Shown: positions 1 to 6,346 of the stretch, piece by piece
Layout of the letters: each line of letters starts with the position of its first letter
How positions within the stretch are numbered: the stretch's first letter is position 1
Source of the DNA: JBNGDW01 sp049975325
Lineage (GTDB): Bacteria > Cloacimonadota > Cloacimonadia > JGIOTU-2 > JBNGDW01
NCBI GenBank assembly: GCA_049975325.1
Contig: JBNGDW010000071.1
Coordinates: 1-8,142 of the forward strand
Length of the DNA stretch: 8,142 bases
Direction: 5' to 3'
The notes under the pieces: model-generated
Databases searched by the model: none
Told to the model about the DNA's origin: nothing
What the model saw: only the letters and a program-made list of their open reading frames with translations
Translations under genes and position numbers: made by a program

Positions 1-447
1 GATGTTAACAGAGAATTTCTTTTAGTTTCATATGCTTTAAAAGGAGAAATTCTCAATCTTGATGGATATAGATGGCACTATCCAGAGAGGGAAAAACTGC
101 GAGAGATTTTTTACTTGCAAAGCTATTACACAATCAACCGGCTTATTAATACCTACTCCAAAGAGCAATTTCAAGATTTCTTAGATGCCATGTATTATAA
201 CCCCAATGGTGATTTTGATGAACTTTTTTTGAGCGTTTTTGGTCTGGAAGCAAGAGCCTTTCTTGCCCAAACCCAGCATTCTATAAAACCTCATGCCTTT
301 TTAATGGTATTATTCACAGGCTTTGGTCTTCTCTGGACTGTTGTACTTCCCATCCTTCTTCTGATAGCGTATCTAAGGAAGCGGAGAAAGGCAAGAATAG
401 TTGAGAAGGCATGGATAGAAGAAGAAATTGAGAAAGATGAAATGTAA
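1..447 (+). CDS. C-terminal part of a membrane-anchored protein, probably peptidase-MA-like (5' end outside window)
   Basis: The frame is open from base 1, so this is the last 148 residues of a longer protein, not a short gene starting near 115. Residues about 41-90 (SYYTINRLINTYSKEQFQDF onwards, with GDFDELFLSVFGLEARAF) resemble the helical end of peptidase-MA-like gluzincin domains, where an aromatic-rich helix is followed by a small 'dfdeAf...G' helix. A single strongly hydrophobic segment lies at about 100-124, followed by a basic stretch (RKRRKAR) and an acidic tail, which predicts a C-terminal anchor with the catalytic part outside the cytoplasm. The HExxH zinc motif expected for such a peptidase would lie upstream of the window, so activity cannot be judged. 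The family call is inference; the membrane segment and C-terminus are seen directly. It ends 145 bp before the M42 gene. Confidence 0.5.
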   Translation, partial: DVNREFLLVSYALKGEILNLDGYRWHYPEREKLREIFYLQSYYTINRLINTYSKEQFQDFLDAMYYNPNGDFDELFLSVFGLEARAFLAQTQHSIKPHAFLMVLFTGFGLLWTVVLPILLLIAYLRKRRKARIVEKAWIEEEIEKDEM

Positions 448-505
448 AAGATTGAAAAGCAGAAAATAATGAATAATGAAAAGGGAAAAGATAAAAAACT
501 TTACA

Positions 506-529
506 AGTCAGATCTTAGCGGACCTGATT
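506..529 (+). other. Weak stem-loop in the gap between the first two genes
   Basis: AGTCAGATC (506-514) and GACCTGATT (521-529) can pair over nine positions, with one A-C mismatch and one G-U wobble, around the loop TTAGCG. A short T run (TTTTCTT) begins only at 541, eleven bases after the stem, so this is not a standard intrinsic terminator. It could be a weak terminator for the upstream gene or a chance structure. The rest of 448-592 is A-rich and shows nothing else I can support. Confidence 0.2.
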
Positions 530-582
530 GGAGTTCACTGTTTTCTTGAGGCATAACAGAAAAGATTTAAAATTTATAAGAT

Positions 583-587
583 AGGAG
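583..587 (+). promoter_or_regulatory. Ribosome binding site of the M42 peptidase gene
   Basis: AGGAG lies five bases before the ATG at 593. This good Shine-Dalgarno match at near-ideal spacing fixes the start codon. Confidence 0.8.
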
Positions 588-592
588 TTAGG

Positions 593-1684
593 ATGACAAA
601 GGTAAATTCAGGTTTCGCTGGTAAAGATTTTCTGGAAAAATTGCTCAAAACGCCCTCACCTTCAGGCTATGAGGACAAGGTGCGCCTGCTCTGGCATGAT
701 GAAATGAAAAATTATGCTGAGGAGGTTAGGATTGATGTACATGGCAATGTAATTGCTGCTGTAAATAAAGATAATTCTCCCAGGATAATGTTGGCTGGGC
801 ATATGGATGAACTTGGTTTTCAGGTAAAGTACATTGACGATAAAGGATTTATCTATTTTAATCGTCTGGGCGGGTTTGATATTGGTATTATTCCAGGTCG
901 TAAGGTGCGTATCCATACGAAAAAGGGTGATGTATTAGGTGTTATGGGAAAGAAAGCTGTACACATGATGGAAAGAGAAGAACGAGAAAAAGTCCCTAAA
1001 TCACACCAGCTCTTTATTGATGTGGGTGCAGCCGATAAAAAGGAAGCAGAAAGTTTGGTAGAAATTGGAGACCCGATTACCTATGACCCAAATTTTGAAG
1101 AGCTTCGGAATGGAGTGGCAACCTCTCGTGGTTTTGATGATAAGATTGGTGCTTTTGTTGTAGCACAGGTACTTAAAAATGTTGCAAAAAGAAAGAATGA
1201 ATGCAAGGCAGGGGTATTTAGTGTGGCAACTGTACAAGAAGAGGTTGGACTTCGTGGAGCGAAGACATCTGCCCATGGCATAGGTCCTGATATTGGAATT
1301 GCCGTGGATGTTACTAATGCAAGTGATACACCGGAGATAAACCTGGCACAATTTGGCGAAGTCAAGTTAGGAAAAGGTGCTGCTATTTCCCGTGGACCTA
1401 ATATTAATCCTATGGTTTTTGAGATGCTCACAAAGATTGCAAAAGAAAAGAAAATTAACCACCAAATTGAGGCTGCTCCATATCCCACTGGCACAGATGC
1501 GAATGTAATCCAGATTACCAGGGCTGGAGTGGCTGCCGGTCTAGTCTCTGTCCCCTGTAGATACATGCATACATACACAGAAGTAATCTCACTAAAAGAT
1601 GTTGAAGATGTGATAAGTTTGCTTACTGAGTTCTGTTTAGCGGTTGATAATGAGATTGACTTTAGACCTTTGAAAAGCTATTAG
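593..1684 (+). CDS. M42 family metallopeptidase (glutamyl/tetrahedral aminopeptidase, FrvX-like)
   Basis: This is a cytoplasmic dinuclear-metal aminopeptidase of the M42 family, whose members often form dodecameric tetrahedral (TET) particles and trim peptides left by the proteasome or Lon-type proteases. Annotations such as 'endoglucanase M' are historical for this family. The 363-residue length is typical. The expected ligand and catalytic set is present: H70 and D72 in LAGHMDELG, bridging D182 in GFDDKIG, E216/E217 in VQEEVG, D239 in AVDV and H326 in PCRYMHT. The conserved YPTGTDA segment lies at 297-303. The inserted dimerisation-type domain falls between the first two motif groups, at about 80-170. 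The start is supported by AGGAG at 583-587. The next gene begins 11 bp after the stop, so the two are probably co-transcribed. The exact substrate preference (Glu/Asp, Leu or Lys) cannot be read from the sequence. Confidence 0.93.
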   Translation: MTKVNSGFAGKDFLEKLLKTPSPSGYEDKVRLLWHDEMKNYAEEVRIDVHGNVIAAVNKDNSPRIMLAGHMDELGFQVKYIDDKGFIYFNRLGGFDIGIIPGRKVRIHTKKGDVLGVMGKKAVHMMEREEREKVPKSHQLFIDVGAADKKEAESLVEIGDPITYDPNFEELRNGVATSRGFDDKIGAFVVAQVLKNVAKRKNECKAGVFSVATVQEEVGLRGAKTSAHGIGPDIGIAVDVTNASDTPEINLAQFGEVKLGKGAAISRGPNINPMVFEMLTKIAKEKKINHQIEAAPYPTGTDANVIQITRAGVAAGLVSVPCRYMHTYTEVISLKDVEDVISLLTEFCLAVDNEIDFRPLKSY

Positions 1685-1695
1685 ATTAAGTTGAG

Positions 1696-2271
1696 ATGTA
1701 TACCTGGGTTGTTTTACCACTTCTGATTTTTTTGGCTCGTGTATGTGATGTTTCTATTGGGACAGTTCGTATAATCTTTGTTGCACGCGGGAAAAGACTC
1801 CTGGCACCACTACTTGGATTTTTTGAGATATTGATTTGGCTTCTTGCGATTCAACAAGTCATGCAGAACCTGACTAATATTTTGTGCTATCTCGCATATG
1901 CCGGGGGATTTGCAGCTGGCACTTTTGTTGGTATGGTAATTGAAGAACATCTTGCGATTGGTATGGTTGTTATCCGTATTATCACGCAACAAAGTGCGGA
2001 TGAACTGGTGAGTGCATTAAAAGAGCAGGGGTGCGGAGTGACAATAGTTGACGCGAAAGGTGCTCGTGGCAAAGTTAAGATTATTTATTCCGTAATAAAT
2101 CGCCGTGATATAGATGAGATTGTCAATATTATCAAAAGATACAATCCGAAAGCTTTCTACACAATTGAAGATGTACGTGAAGCATACAAAGGAGTCTTTC
2201 CCGAGCGCCAGCCATCAAGAGAATATCGTAATATTAATATTCTGCGAAAGCGAAGAAAAGAAAAACTATAA
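1696..2271 (+). CDS. DUF5698/DUF2179 (UPF0316, YebE-like) membrane protein
   Basis: This 191-residue protein has three predicted membrane segments in its first half, at about 4-23, 35-57 and 62-84. They carry the conserved pattern FLARVCDVSIGTVRIIFVAR near the start and GGFAAGTFVGMVIEEHLAIG at the end. A soluble alpha/beta domain follows (about 91-165), matching DUF2179, the domain also found at the C-terminus of YitT-type proteins and thought to be a small regulatory or sensing module. A basic C-terminal tail ends it (RKRRKEKL). The function of the family is unknown. The start gives the usual family N-terminus, although there is no clear Shine-Dalgarno: TTGAG touches the ATG. The 11-bp distance to the M42 gene suggests an operon and coupled translation, but I know of no functional link between the two families. 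Confidence 0.88.
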   Translation: MYTWVVLPLLIFLARVCDVSIGTVRIIFVARGKRLLAPLLGFFEILIWLLAIQQVMQNLTNILCYLAYAGGFAAGTFVGMVIEEHLAIGMVVIRIITQQSADELVSALKEQGCGVTIVDAKGARGKVKIIYSVINRRDIDEIVNIIKRYNPKAFYTIEDVREAYKGVFPERQPSREYRNINILRKRRKEKL

Positions 2272-2329
2272 CGAAGTTTTGTATATATTGTTTATAAAGA
2301 GTGTCACCAATAAAAAATACCGATTCATT

Positions 2330-2334
2330 GGAGG
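2330..2334 (+). promoter_or_regulatory. Ribosome binding site that sets the start of the outer-membrane protein
   Basis: GGAGG ends five bases before the ATG at 2340. It favours that ATG over an in-frame ATG at 2301, which has no such site and would put 13 polar residues before the signal peptide. Confidence 0.85.
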
Positions 2335-2339
2335 CAAAA

Positions 2340-2792
2340 ATGAGTAAAAGTAAGAAGTTACTCTTTACAATCGTTACCGTCTGCTTGGTTTGTGCCAGCA
2401 CACTGGCTTATGGACAGGGGCAAGGTTTTGGACTTGGCATCATACTTGGAGAGCCAACAGGAATAGGTGTAAAATACTGGTTGGGTACCACAAACGCTAT
2501 TTCAGGTGCAGCAGCATGGTCTTTTTCTGGTGAGGAGTCTATACATATTCACGCAGATTATCTTTTCCACAATTTTGGCCTTATACAGCAGAATCTACCT
2601 CTGTATTATGGGGCAGGAGCGAGGGTAAAATTGGAAGATGATGTTAAAGTTGGGATTCGTATTCCTGTTGGAATCGCTTATCTCTTCGAGATACCACTGG
2701 ATACATTCCTCGAGATCGTCCCATTGCTTGACCTTGTACCAGATATCGACTTTGGATTGAACGCTGCAATTGGCGTTAGATACTACTTTTAG
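2340..2792 (+). CDS. Small outer-membrane beta-barrel protein, BAPKO_0422/DUF3996-like
   Basis: This 150-residue protein has a clear signal peptide: basic MSKSKK, then a hydrophobic core at about 7-22, with likely cleavage after AYG (residue 25) or close by. The mature part of about 125 residues is rich in alternating polar and non-polar strands with many Gly and aromatic residues, and it ends in Tyr-Tyr-Phe, the C-terminal aromatic signature used for outer-membrane insertion. Segments such as GLGIILGEPTGIGVKYW, IHIHADYLFHNFG and LNAAIGVRYYF match my memory of the BAPKO_0422 family, named from Borrelia and also found in other diderm bacteria. Its function is unknown; a small barrel could be structural or a narrow pore. 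The start is set by GGAGG at 2330-2334. It lies 68 bp after the DUF2179 gene and 22 bp before a strong hairpin, so it may end that transcription unit. Confidence 0.82.
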   Translation: MSKSKKLLFTIVTVCLVCASTLAYGQGQGFGLGIILGEPTGIGVKYWLGTTNAISGAAAWSFSGEESIHIHADYLFHNFGLIQQNLPLYYGAGARVKLEDDVKVGIRIPVGIAYLFEIPLDTFLEIVPLLDLVPDIDFGLNAAIGVRYYF

Positions 2793-2814
2793 AAAATTTA
2801 TAAAAATAAGGACA

Positions 2815-2847
2815 GGGAATCCATACTCAAAAACAGTATGGATTCCC
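2815..2847 (+). terminator. Perfect 13-bp inverted repeat, probable terminator after the outer-membrane gene
   Basis: GGGAATCCATACT (2815-2827) and AGTATGGATTCCC (2835-2847) are exact reverse complements around the loop CAAAAAC. The hairpin begins 22 bp after the stop of the outer-membrane gene. It is followed by CCTCTTCCCA and only then by TTTTT (2858-2862), so the T run is displaced by ten bases. A terminator is the best reading from position and stem strength. A processing or stability hairpin, or a protein-binding palindrome, is possible. Confidence 0.6.
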
Positions 2848-2914
2848 CCTCTTCCCATTTTTACTGAAGATTATGCACTTTTTAAAATGAAATATGAGAA
2901 CTTTTATCGTAAAT

Positions 2915-2928
2915 TGCTAATATATAAA
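2915..2928 (+). promoter_or_regulatory. Possible extended -10 promoter of the trehalose operon
   Basis: TGCTAATAT (2915-2923) fits an extended -10 pattern (TGn followed by a 4/6 match to TATAAT), and TATAAA overlaps at 2923-2928. It sits in a very AT-rich stretch between the hairpin and the synthase gene. No good -35 box is present at the expected distance. Transcription from here would begin about 10-15 bases before the ATG, giving a very short leader. This is a weak call from sequence alone. Confidence 0.3.
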
Positions 2929-2942
2929 AAGACAAATTTTTT

Positions 2943-5111
2943 ATGAGTAGATTAATAATTGTTTCAAATAGATTACCCGTGTCGATTGAGAGACGCCGGA
3001 ACAAGCTCTATTTTAAACCGAGTGTAGGTGGCTTGGCTACTGGACTTGGCTCTTTTTATAAGACCTATGACAGTAAGTGGATAGGCTGGTGCGGAGTTGT
3101 ATCCGAGAAACTTACTGAAGAAAACCGCAATGAGATTACAGCTCGGCTTGATAGCGAATTTTCTAATCTACCCATTTTCCTTTCAGAAAGTGAGGTAAAC
3201 AAGTTTTACTACGGATTCTGTAACCAAACTATCTGGCCTTTGTTTCACTGCTTTACTCAATATACTGTGTATGATAAAAAATTATGGGACGCATATAAAT
3301 CTGCTAATCGTACTTTCTGCGATGCGGTTTTAAAGATAGCCAAACCAGGTAATATTATCTGGGTAAATGATTATCATCTAATGCTTCTCCCAGCACTTAT
3401 AAGAAATAAAATGCCAGAAGCAACTATTGGATTTTTTCTACACACTCCATTTCCTCCCTTTGAGATTTTTCATCTTATCCCATGGCGAAGAGAACTCATT
3501 GAAGGACTTCTTGGGGCTGATCTGATTGGTTTTCATACATATGATTATGTATACAATTTTTTGGATAGTATTCATCGTATTTTGGGCTATGACCATACTT
3601 TTGGCGAAATTGCTACTCCTGAACGCATACTAAAAGTAGATAGCTTTCCTATGGGGATTGACTACATGCGATATGCAAAGGCAATAGAACTGGTCGATGT
3701 GCAAAAAAAGATTGCCCGCATTCATAGGCGTATTGGTAAACATAAACTGATTGTATCTATCGATAGACTTGATTATACGAAAGGGATTCCAGAGCGTTTG
3801 CGAGCTTTCGATTCCTTTCTTGAAAAATATCCGCAATATCAGGGTAAGATAACACTTATTCAGGTCTCAGTCCCTTCTAGAACCAAGGTTGAATCCTATC
3901 AAAAACTGAAAAGGCGAGTTGATGAGCTTGTTGGAAAAATTAATGGGAAGTATGGGACTATTGATTGGATTCCTATCTGGTATCTTTATCGCTCCCTCTC
4001 TTTTGAAAATATAACAGCTCTTTACAATGTGGCTGATGTTGCTCTGGTAACCCCGGTAAAGGATGGAATGAATTTGATCGCAAAAGAATTTATTGCAACC
4101 AAAAAGGATGGCAAAGGCGTCTTAATTTTAAGTGAAATGGCAGGTGCAGCAAAAGAGATGGGAGAGGCTCTTATAATTAATCCGAATAATCAGGAAGAGA
4201 TGGTAGATGCTCTCTATCAGGCAGTTAAGATGCCAGAGGATGAGCAGGTCAAACGAAATCGCACACTTCAGCACCGCTTAAAACGCTACAATGTAAAAAA
4301 ATGGGCACAAGATTTTATAGACGGGATTTCCGCAGTAGAACAAAGACAGCAAGAACTCCAGTCGCAACAATTAACAGGACCTACGGTAAATACGCTTATA
4401 AAAAAATATAAAGACATTAAAAACAGGCTTTTAATTCTCGATTATGATGGTACTCTTATCACCCCCTATAACTCCAGTTCATTTCCTTCCCAATCACTAN
4501 NNNNNNNNNAAAAAGAAAACCGCGTAGTTATAATAAGTGGGAGGCAAAAGGATGTTTTGGAACAATGTTTTGGTGAATTGAATATAGGATTGGTCGCTGA
4601 ACACGGTGCCTTAATAAGACATGTTGATAGCGATTGGGAAACTATTGAGCCTTTGGAAACGGCATGGATGGAAAAAATTCTGCCAATATTAGAGCATTTT
4701 GTAGATAGAACTCCAGGGTCTTTTATCCTCCAAAAAGAATTCTCAATCGTATGGAATTATAGAAATGTTGATGAAAAGCTCGCATCAATAAGGTCTATAG
4801 AACTGAAAAATTCTTTACAAAACCTAACTACTAATCTAAACTTAAATATTTTGGAAGTAGAAGGTTCAAAAATATTAGAGATAAAGCAATCTGGTATTAA
4901 TAAAGCCAGAGCAATAACTACCTGGCTGGATAAGAAGGAATGGGATTTTATTTTAGCAGCTGGCGATGATATAACAGACGAACCAGTATTTGAAATTCTT
5001 CCTGAGCATGGATTTTCTGTTAAGGTGGGTTTTAGCCCATCAGAAGCAAAGTGGAGAGTTGATAACGCGCAAGAAATGCAATTAATTCTCAAAAGGCTTG
5101 CCCAAAATTGA
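2943..5111 (+). CDS. Bifunctional trehalose-6-phosphate synthase/phosphatase (GT20 + HAD OtsB fusion)
   Basis: The first domain (about 1-465) should join glucose from a nucleotide sugar to glucose 6-phosphate; the second (about 491-722) should dephosphorylate the trehalose 6-phosphate formed. GT20 marks in order: SNRLP at 8-12, WVNDYHLMLLP at 140-150, FLHTPFPP at 165-172, DLIGFHTYDY at 193-202, SIDRLDYTKG with the phosphate-binding pair R275 and K280, and DGMNLIAKE at 374-382. A Gln-rich linker follows (about 466-478). HAD marks: nucleophile motif DYDGT with D500 and D502, ISGR at 531-534, AEHGA at 552-556 and GDDITDE at 674-680, so both active sites look intact. Ten Ns (4500-4509) interrupt the phosphatase domain just after motif I; the frame is kept, but about eight residues seem to be missing there. 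The start gives the canonical family N-terminus yet has no Shine-Dalgarno. The stop overlaps the next start. The fusion resembles eukaryotic TPS/TPP proteins and known bacterial fusions. Confidence 0.95.
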   Translation: MSRLIIVSNRLPVSIERRRNKLYFKPSVGGLATGLGSFYKTYDSKWIGWCGVVSEKLTEENRNEITARLDSEFSNLPIFLSESEVNKFYYGFCNQTIWPLFHCFTQYTVYDKKLWDAYKSANRTFCDAVLKIAKPGNIIWVNDYHLMLLPALIRNKMPEATIGFFLHTPFPPFEIFHLIPWRRELIEGLLGADLIGFHTYDYVYNFLDSIHRILGYDHTFGEIATPERILKVDSFPMGIDYMRYAKAIELVDVQKKIARIHRRIGKHKLIVSIDRLDYTKGIPERLRAFDSFLEKYPQYQGKITLIQVSVPSRTKVESYQKLKRRVDELVGKINGKYGTIDWIPIWYLYRSLSFENITALYNVADVALVTPVKDGMNLIAKEFIATKKDGKGVLILSEMAGAAKEMGEALIINPNNQEEMVDALYQAVKMPEDEQVKRNRTLQHRLKRYNVKKWAQDFIDGISAVEQRQQELQSQQLTGPTVNTLIKKYKDIKNRLLILDYDGTLITPYNSSSFPSQSLXXXXKENRVVIISGRQKDVLEQCFGELNIGLVAEHGALIRHVDSDWETIEPLETAWMEKILPILEHFVDRTPGSFILQKEFSIVWNYRNVDEKLASIRSIELKNSLQNLTTNLNLNILEVEGSKILEIKQSGINKARAITTWLDKKEWDFILAAGDDITDEPVFEILPEHGFSVKVGFSPSEAKWRVDNAQEMQLILKRLAQN
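4500..4509. other. Assembly gap (10 Ns) inside the phosphatase domain
   Basis: Ten consecutive N bases interrupt the synthase/phosphatase gene. Both flanks translate in the same frame if the length of ten is taken literally: DYDGTL and 14 more residues before, KENRVVIISGR after. The spacing between GTL and ISGR is about eight residues shorter than in E. coli OtsB as I remember it, so ten is probably a placeholder and the true gap nearer 34 bases. Confidence 0.97.
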
Positions 5112-6346
5112 AAGAGGAAAAGATAATAAATCTTCGCAAAAGAAAGATAGATAATCTAAAAGAGTTTTACTCATTGATGTTTGAGACCAGAGATATTCGC
5201 CGAAAAATGGTGGCAAATAGGCTGGTAGGAGATAAATGCTTGCAAGAGTGGCTTGATGCACTGAAATATAGTTTTGACCTTTTATGTAATATACCTTCTC
5301 AGGAGAGCCAAAAAATATTGAGATATAATGAAAATACTTTTGTAAAATTAAATCTATCCTATGAAATATCTGAATTAAGAAAAGATATCTTTTATTTTTC
5401 CCATAGTGAAAATGATTTTTGTCAACTCCTTGCAACGATGAACAGCGATTTTGCTTCACAGGTTCAAGCCGGTCTGGATTCTATCTCTGAATTCCCTTTA
5501 CAAAACTTCATTTCCGACCGCGATGGAACAGTAAATAATTATTGTGGCCGCTATAACTCTTCTGTCCAGTCAGCATATAATGCTATATTTTTGTCACACT
5601 TTGCTATGAAATCTGTCGAAAATGCGGTTATTCTTACATCTGCTCCTCTGGAACATATTGGACTTCTTGATATGAATGTTGCTCCGGAAGACCTTTTTAT
5701 ATATGCAGGCTCCAAAGGTAGGGAGTATCGCGATAAAACAGGTAAAAAGACACATTTCCCAATTGAAGAAACGAAACAAAAAAAGCTAAATGAGCTCAAT
5801 GAGCAGATAGAAAAATTGGTACAAGAGAAAGAATACCAGATATTTTCTCTTATTGGCTCAGGATTGCAGAAAAAATTTGGGCAAACAACAATTGCCCGAC
5901 AGGATATTTATCATTCAATACCAGACAAGACATCACAGGAATTCCTTGAAACGATAAGGCAAATTGTTAACAAAGTTGATCCTGAAGAGATATTTTTCAG
6001 AATAGAGGACACGGGACTCGATATTGAGATTATTCTTACAATTGCAGAGGGAGAAAGCGAAACATCGATTAAGGATTTCGATAAAGGAGATGGGGTAAAT
6101 TTTCTGGATAAATCAGTTCCCCTGCAAATCGCTCAAGGTAGTGTTCTTATCTGCGGAGACACGGATTCTGATCTGCCAATGGTAATGGCTGCTAAGGAGA
6201 AAACAGCTGATGTCTACACTATTTTTGTAACAGAGGATAATAACCTTCAAGAAAAAGTCCTCTCTGTATGTCCCAATACATTTTTTGTATCATCTCCTGA
6301 CATTCTTGTCACTATTCTTAATAAAATATCAAAACGGAGTGAATAA
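5108..6346 (+). CDS. Second trehalose-6-phosphate phosphatase, nematode (GOB-1/Brugia) type HAD protein
   Basis: This 412-residue protein has a helical N-terminal region (about 1-130) and a HAD phosphatase with a C2-type cap (about 134-410). HAD motifs: nucleophile D137 and acid/base D139 in FISDRDGT, T178 in ILTSAP, probable lysine K326 in DKGDG, and D351/D355 in ICGDTDSDLPM. The layout around them follows the Brugia malayi enzyme as I remember it: DRDGTVNNYCGRYN, then APLEHIGLLDM, GSKGREY, GSGLQKKFG, and ICGDTxSDLPMV. The helical N-terminus agrees with the T6PP_N helical-bundle domain of that family. The predicted reaction is trehalose 6-phosphate to trehalose plus phosphate in the cytoplasm. 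The start is a TTG inside the stop of the previous gene (TTGA), with only a weak AAAAGG upstream; an ATG at 5177 would lose 23 residues. A related sugar phosphate is a possible alternative substrate. Family assignment is from memory of conserved motifs. Confidence 0.82.
   Translation: MKEEKIINLRKRKIDNLKEFYSLMFETRDIRRKMVANRLVGDKCLQEWLDALKYSFDLLCNIPSQESQKILRYNENTFVKLNLSYEISELRKDIFYFSHSENDFCQLLATMNSDFASQVQAGLDSISEFPLQNFISDRDGTVNNYCGRYNSSVQSAYNAIFLSHFAMKSVENAVILTSAPLEHIGLLDMNVAPEDLFIYAGSKGREYRDKTGKKTHFPIEETKQKKLNELNEQIEKLVQEKEYQIFSLIGSGLQKKFGQTTIARQDIYHSIPDKTSQEFLETIRQIVNKVDPEEIFFRIEDTGLDIEIILTIAEGESETSIKDFDKGDGVNFLDKSVPLQIAQGSVLICGDTDSDLPMVMAAKEKTADVYTIFVTEDNNLQEKVLSVCPNTFFVSSPDILVTILNKISKRSE
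6336..6339 (+). promoter_or_regulatory. Ribosome binding site of the HAD-GH65 fusion gene
   Basis: GGAG lies inside the last codons of the preceding gene, six bases before the ATG at 6346. It supports translation restart at the overlapping TAATG. Confidence 0.75.

Noticed and set aside
547..573. Possible promoter (TTGAGG, 15 bp, TAAAAT) before the M42 gene
   Set aside because: The spacer is short, and transcription would begin only a few bases before the ribosome binding site; too weak in an AT-rich stretch to report as a feature.
1001..1578. Long minus-strand open frames opposite the M42 gene
   Set aside because: They lie across a gene with a complete metal-ligand set, have no ribosome binding site and give low-complexity, Ser/Cys-rich proteins with no recognisable domain; they are shadows.
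2301..2339. Earlier in-frame ATG for the outer-membrane protein
   Set aside because: It would add 13 polar residues before the signal peptide and has no ribosome binding site, while GGAGG stands five bases before the ATG at 2340.
2114..2347. Open frame overlapping the end of the DUF2179 gene
   Set aside because: It overlaps conserved DUF2179 coding sequence in another frame, lacks a ribosome binding site and matches nothing I recognise.
4440..4520. Frameshift or pseudogene in the phosphatase half of the fusion
   Set aside because: The shortened spacing coincides exactly with the N run, and all motifs after it are intact, so an assembly gap explains it.
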